Source: JAVJSF01 sp040219555 (GTDB taxonomy: Bacteria; Actinomycetota; Thermoleophilia; Miltoncostaeales; Miltoncostaeaceae). From it: 64,000 nt of DNA. The notes beneath the pieces were generated by a model. It was not told where the DNA came from, ran no database searches, and worked only from the letters and a program-made list of their open reading frames with translations. The stretch covers positions 248,001 through 312,000 of the forward strand of contig JAVJSF010000009.1 in NCBI GenBank assembly GCA_040219555.1. Reading direction: 5' to 3'. Shown here piece after piece: positions 16,344-24,236 of the stretch. Position numbers and translations under genes: made by a program. Within the stretch, counting starts at the first letter, position 1, and every line of letters starts with the position of its first letter.

Positions 16344-16574
16344 ATGGGCTGGTCACGCGGGCCGGAGTTGCCGGAGGAGTTCCGCCACGACGCCGCGGGC
16401 GAGGTGCGCCGGCAGGCCGCGGCCGATGCCGGCTCGGTGGACGCCGAGGCGGACGCGGCCGAGGCCCCGCCCACCGAGGGCCGGCGCCGGGCCACGCGGG
16501 GCACGATCATCCTGGTGGGGATCGTGGTGTGGTTCATCATCTCGACCCTGGTCAGCATGATCGGCCGCCTGTAG
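16344..16574 (+). CDS. Small single-pass membrane protein, MGW start (paralogue-like)
   Basis: A 76-residue protein 13 nt after its neighbour. It shares the layout: MGWSRGPELPEEFRH at the start, an acidic Ala-rich middle, basic residues (GRRRATRG) just before a C-terminal helix near residues 53-72. The matching beginnings (MGW..xPExPE) suggest a duplication. It ends 3 nt before the convergent aat gene, with no room for a terminator. Function unknown. Confidence 0.6.
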   Translation: MGWSRGPELPEEFRHDAAGEVRRQAAADAGSVDAEADAAEAPPTEGRRRATRGTIILVGIVVWFIISTLVSMIGRL

Positions 16575-16577
16575 CAC

Positions 16578-17183
16578 TCACCCCCGCCGGGCGTGCACGG
16601 CATCCTCCAGTCGCAGGCGGTACTCCTCGGGGCTGATGCCGTGGGCCCCGAAGCGCGCGGTGTGGTCCGAGAGGGCCTGGATGTCCCACAGCCGGAAGCC
16701 GAGGCGCGCCAGCAGGCCCGCCGTGCCCACCAGGGCCGCGTTGCCCGCCCCGTCCTCGCGGTGGAACATGGTCTCGGAGGTGAACAGGCCGCCGATGGCG
16801 ACCCCGAACAGGCCGCCGCACAGGCGTCGGTCACGCCAGGCCTCGACGCTGTGGGCCCAGCCGGCCTCGTGGAGGCGGATGTAGGCGTCCACCAGCCGGG
16901 GGGTCAGCCACTCGCCGTCGCGTTCGCCCCCGCAGGCACGCGCCACCTCCGCGAAGGCCGTGTCCATGCGGATGTCGTAGGGCTCGCGTCGCATGGCCCG
17001 GGCCACCGAGCGCGGCACGCGGAAGTCCTCGATGGGCATCACCACGCGCGGGTCGCACTCGTAGAAGGTCATCGGCCCGGTGGCGCCGGGCACATCCATG
17101 GGGAACCAGCCCCGCAGATAGGCCCCCAGCATCGTCTGCACATCCAGGGACGGATCCCAGGGCGAGGGGGTCAGGGCACCCAC
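16578..17183 (-). CDS. aat: Leucyl/phenylalanyl-tRNA--protein transferase
   Basis: A 201-residue L/F-transferase that attaches Leu or Phe from aminoacyl-tRNA to N-terminal Arg or Lys of proteins, marking them for ClpS/ClpAP or similar degradation. The motifs GAYLRGWFPM, ECDPRVVMP, DTAFAEVARAC, WLTPRLVDAYIRLHE.G.AHSVE and LFGVAIGGLFTSETMFHRE define the family. GTG 17183 gives the expected short N-terminus and lies 13 nt inside the end of the upstream SDR gene. Slightly shorter than the E. coli enzyme. Confidence 0.92.
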   Translation of the reverse strand: MGALTPSPWDPSLDVQTMLGAYLRGWFPMDVPGATGPMTFYECDPRVVMPIEDFRVPRSVARAMRREPYDIRMDTAFAEVARACGGERDGEWLTPRLVDAYIRLHEAGWAHSVEAWRDRRLCGGLFGVAIGGLFTSETMFHREDGAGNAALVGTAGLLARLGFRLWDIQALSDHTARFGAHGISPEEYRLRLEDAVHARRG

Positions 17184-17890
17184 CGCTCGCCCGCGGGCGT
17201 CAGGCACAGCTCGTGGGTCCAGCCGCGCGGGCTCTGGCCGACGAGGAAATCCACGGCGCCGGCCACGTCGTCGGCGCTGAGCGACTCCTCCGGGGGGCGG
17301 TCCTCCATCGGGGCGCGCTCGGTCTGGATGATGCCGTCGGCCACCAGCAGGGCGACGTGGACCCCGTGGGGGCGCAGTTCCTGGGCCAGGCCCAGCGCCA
17401 GGGCACGGGCGGCGTGCTGGGCGGCGCCCCACATCGCCCGGCCCGGGATGGCGCGCCGGGCCGACCCGCCGGCCACCTGCACCAGGGTGCCCTCGCCGCG
17501 CGCCGACAGCGCCGCGCCGCCGCTGCGCAGGATGGCCCAGGCGGCGGGGACGAAGCCGGCCAGCCAGGCATCGAGCCGGTCGGGGGCCGCCTCGGTGATC
17601 GGGCCGCCGCCGAACGCCTGGTCGCGCGGCGGAGCGGTGATGGCGTTGACCACCAGGTCCAGGCCGCCCAGCTCGCGCTCGGCCCGGCTGAGCGCCTCGG
17701 CCACCACGGCGTGCTGGGTGGCGTCGCCGTGCATCGTCAGCACCCCGGGGTGCTCCGCCCGCAGGGCGTCGAGGGTCTCGGCGGTGCGGGCCACCGCCAG
17801 CACGCGGCCGCCGGCGGCCAGCCGGCGCGCGGTCACGGCACGACCGACGTTGCGCGCGCCGAACACGACCGTGACGGGTGGTCTAGGCAT
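17171..17890 (-). CDS. SDR-fold protein lacking the catalytic Tyr/Lys
   Basis: A 239-residue short-chain dehydrogenase/reductase fold. The N-terminal nucleotide-binding motif is altered (VVFGARNVGRAV), and NAITAPP stands where NNAG is usual. The catalytic YxxxK is replaced by WGAAQHA, so Tyr is Trp and Lys is Gln. The Ser region VAGGSARR remains. It therefore probably lacks classical dehydrogenase activity, or acts in a different way. The divergent hemB operon begins 82 nt away; the aat start lies inside its 3' end, so the two are co-transcribed. Function unknown. Confidence 0.75.
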   Translation of the reverse strand: MPRPPVTVVFGARNVGRAVTARRLAAGGRVLAVARTAETLDALRAEHPGVLTMHGDATQHAVVAEALSRAERELGGLDLVVNAITAPPRDQAFGGGPITEAAPDRLDAWLAGFVPAAWAILRSGGAALSARGEGTLVQVAGGSARRAIPGRAMWGAAQHAARALALGLAQELRPHGVHVALLVADGIIQTERAPMEDRPPEESLSADDVAGAVDFLVGQSPRGWTHELCLTPAGERWVP

Positions 17891-17931
17891 GGGGTGCAGT
17901 CTGCCACCGGCCCGCCCGGGGGGACCGGGCT

Positions 17932-17937
17932 ACACTC
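17932..17937 (+). promoter_or_regulatory. -10 element TACACT upstream of hemB
   Basis: TACACT lies about 35 nt before ATG 17973, with a GGGGGAG Shine-Dalgarno sequence at 17957-17963. This would drive the heme/quinone block from a short leader. Confidence 0.5.
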
Positions 17938-17972
17938 CGGCCAGTCGTGAGCAGCGGGGGAGCACCCACCAG

Positions 17973-18965
17973 ATGAACCGCGGAGCGTTCCCGCAGGTGC
18001 GCATGCGCCGGCTGCGCGAGCCCGCCGGCGTGCGCCGCATGGTGCGCGAGACGCGCCTGTCGGCCGCACAGCTGATCATGCCGGTGTTCGCCCTGCCCGG
18101 CGAGGGCGCCGACGTGCCCATCGAGTCGCTTCCCGGCCAGGCCCGCCAGAGCCCCGACGTGCTCGCCCGGACCGCGCGGCGCGCCTTCGATCTGGGCATC
18201 CCGGCCATGCTGGTGTTCGGGGTGACCGACCACAAGGACCCGGTGGGCTCCTCGGCATACGACCCGGCCGGCGTCACGCAGACCGCCGTCGCGGCCATCA
18301 AGGCCGCGGTCCCCGAGATGGTGGTCGTCACCGACGTCTGCCTGTGCGGCTTCACCGACCACGGCCACTGCGGCCTGATCGTCGACGGCCGGGTGGACAA
18401 CGACGCCAGCCTGGACCTGATCGCCCGCACCGCGGTCACCCACGCCGAGGCCGGCGCCGACATCGTGGCCCCCAGCGACATGATGGACGGGCGGGTGGGC
18501 GCCATCCGCGCCGCGCTGGACGGCGCCGGCCACAGCACCGTCTCGATCATGGCCTACGCCAGCAAGTACGCCTCGGCCTTCTACGGCCCCTTCCGCGACG
18601 CCGCCGGCTCGGCGCCGGGCTTCGGCGACCGCACCGGATACCAGATGGATCCCGCCAACGGCCGCGAGGCCGTGCGCGAGGCCCTGCTGGACGCCGACGA
18701 GGGCGCCGACATGCTCATGGTGAAGCCGGCCGCCACCTATCTGGATGTCATCCACCGCGTCCGCCAGGCGTCCGACCTGCCGCTGGCCGCCTACCACGTC
18801 AGCGGCGAGTTCGCGATGCTCAAGGCATCGGCCGAGCGCGGCTGGCTGGACGAGCGCACCGCCGCCATGGAGACCCTCACCGCCATCGCGCGCGCCGGCG
18901 CCGACCTGATCATCACCTACTACGCCGAGGATGCCGCCCGCTGGCTCGGCGAGGAGTCCGCATGA
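17973..18965 (+). CDS. hemB: Delta-aminolevulinic acid dehydratase (porphobilinogen synthase)
   Basis: A 330-residue enzyme that joins two 5-aminolevulinates into porphobilinogen, early in tetrapyrrole synthesis. The Cys-rich metal site CLCGFTDHGHCG, the first Schiff-base Lys region MAYASKYASAFYGPFR and the second MLMVKPA are all present; three Cys indicate a zinc-type enzyme. An RRLREPAGVRRMVRET leader is typical of the family. It overlaps the next gene by ATGA and leads a heme cluster with a siroheme decarboxylase and hemL. Confidence 0.96.
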   Translation: MNRGAFPQVRMRRLREPAGVRRMVRETRLSAAQLIMPVFALPGEGADVPIESLPGQARQSPDVLARTARRAFDLGIPAMLVFGVTDHKDPVGSSAYDPAGVTQTAVAAIKAAVPEMVVVTDVCLCGFTDHGHCGLIVDGRVDNDASLDLIARTAVTHAEAGADIVAPSDMMDGRVGAIRAALDGAGHSTVSIMAYASKYASAFYGPFRDAAGSAPGFGDRTGYQMDPANGREAVREALLDADEGADMLMVKPAATYLDVIHRVRQASDLPLAAYHVSGEFAMLKASAERGWLDERTAAMETLTAIARAGADLIITYYAEDAARWLGEESA

Positions 18966-20068
18966 CCACCGCCGCGCCCACGCGCACCCACCACAAGCCC
19001 GACGACACCGACCGCGAGCTGCTGAACGCGCTCCAGTCGGGCATCGCTCTCATCCCGGAGCCCTACCGCGAGATCGGCGAGCGCATCGGGCTCACCGAGG
19101 ACGAGGTCCTGCGCCGGCTGCGGGTGCTGAAGGACGCGGCCATCGTGCGCCAGATCTCGGCCATCTTCGACACGCGCGCCCTCGGCTACGAGAGCACCCT
19201 GATCGCCGCGAAGTACCCGGCCGAGCGCCTGTTCGAGGCCGCGGCCATCATCGGCGGCCACCCGGGCGTCAGCCACAACTACCGGCGCACCCACGACTTC
19301 AACCTGTGGTTCACGCTGGCCGTGGAGCAGGGCTCGCGGATCGGCCTCGAGGAGACCATGGACCGCCTGGCCGAGGCTACGGGCGCCGAGTCCATGCGGC
19401 TGCTGCCGACGCTGAAGCTCTACAAGATCAACGTTCAGCTGGACATGACCGGCAAGGTGGCCAGCGACGAGAAGGACGCGGCCCCCAAGCCCCCGCCCAC
19501 GCGCGGCGACGGCGTGCTGCCCACCGAGGCCGACAAGCGCTCCATCGACATCCTGCAGCGCGATCTGCCGCTCGTCTCGCGCCCGTTCGAGGTCTGGGCC
19601 GAGGGCGCCGGCATCACCGTGGACGAGCTGCTGGCCCAGGCCGAGAAGTTCCTGGAGCGCTCCTACATGCGCCGCTTCGCGGCGGTGCTGAACCACCGGC
19701 GCGCCGGCTTCGGCGCCAACGGCATGGCCGTGTGGAAGGTGCCCGAGGAGGAACTCGAGGCCATCGGCCCGCAGATGGCGTCCTTCCGCGCCGTGTCGCA
19801 CTGCTACCGCCGGCCCACCTACCCGGACTGGCCGTACTCCATCTTCACGATGGTGCACCAGCGCTCCAAGGAGGCCTGCGAGGAGGCCATCGAGGCCATC
19901 GCCCAGGAGACCGGGATCACCGATCCGTCCCGGCGCGCGGTCCTCTACTCCAGCTACGAGTTCAAGAAGATCCGCCTGATGTACTTCACCAAGGAGTACG
20001 CCGAGTGGGAGGAACTGGCCCTCGCCGGCAAGCCCCTGCCGCGCTGGACCGGCCCGGGTTCGGAGTGA
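18962..20068 (+). CDS. ahbAB: Siroheme decarboxylase, fused AhbA-AhbB (NirD/L-like)
   Basis: A 368-residue protein built of two Lrp/AsnC-like halves (about residues 1-165 and 185-368), each with a winged-helix region and a ferredoxin-like region. The second half carries AVSHCYRRPTYPDWPYSIFTM, the hallmark of AhbB/NirL siroheme decarboxylases, and the first half GVSHNYRRTHDFNLWFTL, typical of AhbA/NirD. The enzyme removes the C12 and C18 acetate carboxyls of siroheme to give 12,18-didecarboxysiroheme, a step in the alternative heme pathway or heme d1 synthesis. It sits between hemB and hemL with ATGA and GTGA overlaps. AhbC and AhbD are not in the window. It is often misannotated as an AsnC regulator. 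Confidence 0.85.
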   Translation: MTTAAPTRTHHKPDDTDRELLNALQSGIALIPEPYREIGERIGLTEDEVLRRLRVLKDAAIVRQISAIFDTRALGYESTLIAAKYPAERLFEAAAIIGGHPGVSHNYRRTHDFNLWFTLAVEQGSRIGLEETMDRLAEATGAESMRLLPTLKLYKINVQLDMTGKVASDEKDAAPKPPPTRGDGVLPTEADKRSIDILQRDLPLVSRPFEVWAEGAGITVDELLAQAEKFLERSYMRRFAAVLNHRRAGFGANGMAVWKVPEEELEAIGPQMASFRAVSHCYRRPTYPDWPYSIFTMVHQRSKEACEEAIEAIAQETGITDPSRRAVLYSSYEFKKIRLMYFTKEYAEWEELALAGKPLPRWTGPGSE

Positions 20069-21351
20069 GCTCGCCCGCGCTGCCCGAGCACGCCACCCCG
20101 ACCAGCGACGCCCTGGCCGAGCGGGCGCGGCGGGTGCTGGTGGGCGGGGTCAACTCGCCGGTGCGGGCCATGGGCTCCATCGGGCGCGAGCCGATCTTCA
20201 TCACCAGGGCGGCAGGGGCCCACGTGTGGGACGCCGATGGCAACCGCTACGTCGACCTGCTGTCCACCTGGGGACCCGCGATCCTGGGCCACACCCCGGA
20301 CGAGGTGACGCGGGCCATCGAGGCCGCGCTGCCGCTGGGCACCTCCTACGGCGCGCCCACCGAGCGCGAGATCGTCTTCGCCGAGACCGTCGCCGAGTTG
20401 GTGCCCTCGGTGGAGCGCCTGCGCATGACCTCCTCGGGCAGCGAGGCCGTCACGGGCGCCCTGCGCCTGGCGCGCGCGGCCACCGGGCGCGAGACGATCG
20501 TGAAGGTGGCCGGCGGCTACCACGGGGCCATCGACGGCCTGCTGGCCGAGGCCGGCAGCGGCCTCACCACCATGGGCGTGCCCGCGTCGGCCGGCGTCAC
20601 CACGGCCGCCACCGCCGCCACCCGCATCGTGCCCTACAACGACCCCGCGGCCGCCGCGGCGGCCCTGGAGGGCGCGGCCGCGATGATCGTGGAGCCCGTG
20701 GCCGGGAACATGGGCGTGGTGCCGCCGGCCCCGGGGTACCTGGAGGCCCTGCGCGAGGCGTGCGACCGCGCCGGCGCCCTGCTGATCCTGGACGAGGTGA
20801 TCACCGGCTTCCGCGTGGCCCGCGGCGGGGCGCAGGAGCGCTACGGCGTGCCGGCCGACATCACCTGCTTCGGCAAGATCATCGGCGGCGGCCTGCCCGT
20901 GGGCGCCTTCGGCGGCCGGGCCGACGTGATGGCCGAGCTGGCCCCCGAGGGCCCCTGCTACCAGGCGGGCACCCTGTCGGGGAACCCGCTCGCCACGGCG
21001 GCCGGCCTGGCGGTGCTCGACGCCCTCGGGCGGCCCGGCACCTACGAGCGCCTGGAGCAGGCCGGCGCCGCGCTGGAGGAGGCCATCGCCGCCTCGGGCG
21101 CCCCGGTTCGGATCAACCGCGTGGGCTCGATGCAGACGCCGTTCTTCGCCCCGGGGCCCGTGACCGACCACCCCGGGGCCACCGCCTCGGACACGGCCGC
21201 CTACGGACGCTTCGCACGGGCGCTGCTGGCGTGCGGCATCTACCCGCCGCCCTCGCAGTTCGAGGCCTGGTTCGTGTCGCTGGCCCACGGCGAGGACGAG
21301 TTGCGCACCCTGCGCGAGGGGTTGGCCCGCGCGGCCGACGCGCTCGGCTGA
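20065..21351 (+). CDS. hemL: Glutamate-1-semialdehyde 2,1-aminomutase
   Basis: A 428-residue PLP enzyme that converts glutamate-1-semialdehyde to 5-aminolevulinate. The N-terminal GGVNSPVRAMGSIG motif, VDLLSTWGPAILGH, SSGSEAVTGALRLAR, and the PLP-lysine motif CFGKIIGGGLPVGAFGG (near residue 270) are diagnostic. The C-terminal PPSQFEAWFVSLAH motif is also present. GTG 20065 overlaps the upstream stop as GTGA. It shows that 5-aminolevulinate is made by the C5 pathway; its place beside hemB matches that. Confidence 0.96.
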   Translation: MSSPALPEHATPTSDALAERARRVLVGGVNSPVRAMGSIGREPIFITRAAGAHVWDADGNRYVDLLSTWGPAILGHTPDEVTRAIEAALPLGTSYGAPTEREIVFAETVAELVPSVERLRMTSSGSEAVTGALRLARAATGRETIVKVAGGYHGAIDGLLAEAGSGLTTMGVPASAGVTTAATAATRIVPYNDPAAAAAALEGAAAMIVEPVAGNMGVVPPAPGYLEALREACDRAGALLILDEVITGFRVARGGAQERYGVPADITCFGKIIGGGLPVGAFGGRADVMAELAPEGPCYQAGTLSGNPLATAAGLAVLDALGRPGTYERLEQAGAALEEAIAASGAPVRINRVGSMQTPFFAPGPVTDHPGATASDTAAYGRFARALLACGIYPPPSQFEAWFVSLAHGEDELRTLREGLARAADALG

Positions 21352-21353
21352 GG

Positions 21354-21890
21354 GTGCGGGGCCTCTTCACGCCCGAGCCGGCCCTGGCCGCCGCGCTCAT
21401 CCACCCGCCGGCCGCGCCGCTGCTGGCCCCGCTGGTGGAGGGCGCGCTGGCGCCGGACCAGGCCGAGGGCCTCGACCTCATCCTGGAGGGCTTCCTCCTG
21501 CACCACGGCCGGCCGCGCCACCTGGACGCGCCGGCCCACGGAGCGGGACTGCTGGCCGGCGACTACTGCTACGCCACCGGCCTTGTGCGGGTGGCCGGCG
21601 CGGGCGATCTGGCCGTCATCAGGGCCCTGGCCGACCTGATCGCCACGGGTGCCGCTCTGGCCGCGACCGGCCGGCATGCCGCGCTCGTACCCCTGTGGCG
21701 GGGGACGGTGGCCGCCATCACGCGGCGCCACGACCCGCAGGCCCTGGCGGCGCACGGACGCGCCGTGGAGCATCTGCGCGCCGGCCGCACCGACGAGGCG
21801 CAGGTGGTGCTCACGGTACTGGCCGCCGACCTGCCCCCCACACCCGCCCTGGCCGCCGCCCTCGAACACCCGCAGGAGAGCCCCGCATGA
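21354..21890 (+). CDS. Unrecognised protein, possibly a degenerate isoprenoid-synthase-like helical fold
   Basis: A 178-residue, almost wholly helical, Ala/Leu-rich protein. The tract HHGRPRHLDAPAHGAGLLAGDYCYATGLVRVA followed by IRALADLIATGAALAATG is reminiscent of the central part of polyprenyl synthases (GDFL.ARA region), described here from residues about 45-100. No DDxxD motif is visible, so it would not be catalytic in the usual sense. It lies 2 nt after hemL and overlaps the UbiD gene by ATGA, suggesting a helper role in quinone or heme synthesis. The link is tentative. Confidence 0.55.
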   Translation: MRGLFTPEPALAAALIHPPAAPLLAPLVEGALAPDQAEGLDLILEGFLLHHGRPRHLDAPAHGAGLLAGDYCYATGLVRVAGAGDLAVIRALADLIATGAALAATGRHAALVPLWRGTVAAITRRHDPQALAAHGRAVEHLRAGRTDEAQVVLTVLAADLPPTPALAAALEHPQESPA

Positions 21891-23320
21891 AGTCCCTCCG
21901 CGATTGGATCACGACGCTCGAGAAGGCAGGCGAATTGGTGCGCGTCACCGCCCCGGTGGACCCGCATCTCGAGATAACCGAGATCTGCGACCGCGTGGTC
22001 AAGAAACAGGGGCCGGCGCTGCTGTTCACCAACGTGGTCGGCTCCACCCTGCCGGTGCTGATCAACCAGTTCGGCACCCGCCGGCGGATGGAGATGGCGC
22101 TCGGCACCGACAGCCTGGACGCGGTGGGCGAGCGCATCGACACCCTGCTCGACCTGCAGCCGCCCCAGGGGGTGGTGGCCAAGATGAAGGCGCTGGGCAA
22201 GCTGAAGGAACTGGCCACCACCAGCACCAAGATGGTCAAGGACGCGCCCTGCCAGGAGATCTGGCTGGACGCGCCCAACCTGGACCTGCTCCCCATCCTC
22301 ACCTGCTGGCCCGAGGACGGCGGGCCCTTCGTCACGCTGCCGATGGTCTTCTCGCGCGATCCGGTCAGCGGCGCGCGCAACTGCGGCATGTACCGCATCC
22401 AGAAGCTGGATGCGACCACGGCGATGATGCACTGGCAGATCCACAAGGACGGCGCGGCCCACCTGCGCGACTCGCGGGGGCGCGTGCCGGTGGCCGTGGC
22501 CATCGGCAGCCACCCGGCCACCACCTACGCGGCCACCGCCCCGCTGCCGCCGGGGCTGGACGAGATGATGCTGGCCGGCTTCCTGCGCGAGAAGTCGGTG
22601 GAGATGGTCAGGTGCCGGACGGTGGACCTCGAGGTGCCGGCCGAGTCGGAGATCGTCCTCGAGGGCTACGTCGATGCCACCGACCTGCGCCCCGAGGGCC
22701 CCTTCGGCGACCACACCGGCTTCTACACGCCGCAGGACCTGTACCCGACCTTCCACATCACGGGCATGTCCATGCGCCGCGACGCGGTCTACTCCACCAC
22801 CGTGGTGGGGCCGCCGCCGATGGAGGACCTGTGGCTGGGCAAGGCCACCGAGCGCATCTTCCGGCCGCTCATCAAGACGATGCTCCCGGACCTGGAGGAC
22901 TACAACCTCCCGCTGGAGGGGGTCTTCCACAACTGCGCGCTGGTGTCGGTGAAGAAGCGCTACCCCGGCCACGCCAAGAAGCTGATGAGCGCCATCTGGG
23001 GGCTCGGGATGCTGTCGCTGACCCGGTGCATCGTGGTGGTGGACCACGACGTGGACGTGCAGGACGTCTCGCAGGTGGCCTTCCGGGCCTTCTCCAACGT
23101 GGACCCCGGGCGCGACGTGCTGATCGTGGACGGCCCGGTGGACGCCCTGGACCACGCGGCGCCCTACTTCGCCTACGGCTCCAAGATCGGCTTCGACGCC
23201 ACCCGCAAGTGGGAGGGCGAGGGCGTGGTGCGCCCGTGGCCCGACCTGGCGGTGATGAGCGACGAGGTCAAGCAGCGGGTGGACGCCCGCTGGGGCGAGC
23301 TGGGCCTGGGCGGGCTGTAG
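21887..23320 (+). CDS. ubiD: UbiD-family decarboxylase, probably menaquinone biosynthesis (MqnL type)
   Basis: A 477-residue prenylated-FMN-dependent decarboxylase. The start SLRDWITTLEKAGELVRV is the usual UbiD N-terminus, and the EGPFGDHTGFYT motif (near residue 270) contains the catalytic Glu/Asp region; metal-binding residues lie in NCGMYRIQ...WQIHKDGA. The MqnL decarboxylase of the futalosine route removes a carboxyl from a 1,4-dihydroxy-6-naphthoate derivative after prenylation; placement with ubiX, menG, mqnA and mqnC makes that role likely. The reaction uses cofactor from the UbiX encoded downstream. Confidence 0.88.
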   Translation: MKSLRDWITTLEKAGELVRVTAPVDPHLEITEICDRVVKKQGPALLFTNVVGSTLPVLINQFGTRRRMEMALGTDSLDAVGERIDTLLDLQPPQGVVAKMKALGKLKELATTSTKMVKDAPCQEIWLDAPNLDLLPILTCWPEDGGPFVTLPMVFSRDPVSGARNCGMYRIQKLDATTAMMHWQIHKDGAAHLRDSRGRVPVAVAIGSHPATTYAATAPLPPGLDEMMLAGFLREKSVEMVRCRTVDLEVPAESEIVLEGYVDATDLRPEGPFGDHTGFYTPQDLYPTFHITGMSMRRDAVYSTTVVGPPPMEDLWLGKATERIFRPLIKTMLPDLEDYNLPLEGVFHNCALVSVKKRYPGHAKKLMSAIWGLGMLSLTRCIVVVDHDVDVQDVSQVAFRAFSNVDPGRDVLIVDGPVDALDHAAPYFAYGSKIGFDATRKWEGEGVVRPWPDLAVMSDEVKQRVDARWGELGLGGL

Positions 23321-23429
23321 GCCGCCGAAGGGGCCCGCCGGCGCCCCCCGCGCCCCCGTCGAGACGCCCTTACAGACCCCTTCGGACGGTTCGGCGGCCA
23401 CGAAGGGACACCCGGCCCGCGACCCGTCG

Positions 23430-23458
23430 TTGAAACCCCCCCTTCCGTCAGAAAGACT
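23430..23458 (+). promoter_or_regulatory. Possible promoter TTGAAA-17 bp-AAGACT for qcrABC
   Basis: The 200-bp gap before qcrA holds a good -35 box TTGAAA (23430-23435) and, 17 bp on, AAGACT (23453-23458), which keeps the A2 and T6 positions. The site is followed by a 60-nt leader with an AGGAGG ribosome site. No other gene is visible in the gap. Confidence 0.4.
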
Positions 23459-23520
23459 ACGGGGAGCCTACGGGCGATCCGGGGGCCGAGCGTCGCGCAC
23501 AAGAGCGCAGGAGGTAGGGG

Positions 23521-24225
23521 TTGGCAGACAGCCACGAGGAGCACGGGAGCGGGGTGAGCGGCGGCCAGTACCTGGGCCCCACAGCGCACACCTCCGAGCC
23601 CGTCGCCGATCCTCACGACGATCCGGCATACGTCACGCGCACGAAGTTCCTGAGCGGCGTCGCCGTTCTCACCGGCGCGGTCATGGGTGCCGCCATTCTG
23701 GTGCCGGTCGTCGGCTTCGCCGTCGCCGACACCGTCAAGGAGGAGGACTGGCGCTGGGTCGACATCGGCCCGCTGTCCGACTTCCCGGAGGGCGTCACCT
23801 CGGTCGCGGTGTCGGGGCCCTTCCCCGAGTCCGACCGGCGCGCGTTCATCCGTCACCAGGACAACAGCATCATCGCCATCTGGAACCGGTGCGCTCACCT
23901 CGGGTGCCCGTCCAGCTACTCGCAGGGCAGCGACAGCTACACCTGCCCGTGCCACGGTGGCTCCTACGACTCGCTGGGCCGCGTCATCGCCGGCCCGCCC
24001 CCCCGGCCGCTCGACCGCTTCGACGTGAAGCTCGTCACCCCGGCGGGCCAGGACGTCGCCAAGACGACCTCCCCGGCCGAGGGCGTCTCCACCCGCGGGG
24101 CCGCGCCCGACTCCCGCGTCCTCGTGGGCATCGCCTTCTCGATCGACGAGGACCAGAACCCGTACCGACTGCACGGCCCGGGTGAAGAGGTCACCGGCGT
24201 GCTGGCCAACCTCTACCCGTTCTAG
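23521..24225 (+). CDS. qcrA: Cytochrome bc complex Rieske iron-sulfur subunit
   Basis: A 234-residue membrane-anchored Rieske protein. One membrane helix lies near residues 45-68; the Fe-S ligands are in CAHLGC (near residue 127) and CPCHGG (near 146), separated as expected. It passes electrons from menaquinol to cytochrome c in the respiratory chain. The TTG start at 23521 is chosen because an AGGAGG sequence stands about 9 nt before it and the frame has no better start. The insert SSYSQGS between ligand pairs is slightly variable, as in Bacillus-type QcrA. Confidence 0.93.
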   Translation: MADSHEEHGSGVSGGQYLGPTAHTSEPVADPHDDPAYVTRTKFLSGVAVLTGAVMGAAILVPVVGFAVADTVKEEDWRWVDIGPLSDFPEGVTSVAVSGPFPESDRRAFIRHQDNSIIAIWNRCAHLGCPSSYSQGSDSYTCPCHGGSYDSLGRVIAGPPPRPLDRFDVKLVTPAGQDVAKTTSPAEGVSTRGAAPDSRVLVGIAFSIDEDQNPYRLHGPGEEVTGVLANLYPF

Positions 24226-24236
24226 AGAGGCGGACG

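Noticed and set aside
18962..20068. Reading the siroheme decarboxylase as an AsnC/Lrp transcription factor
   Set aside because: The paired halves, the HCYRRP..P.WPYS motif and the place between hemB and hemL fit AhbA/B far better.
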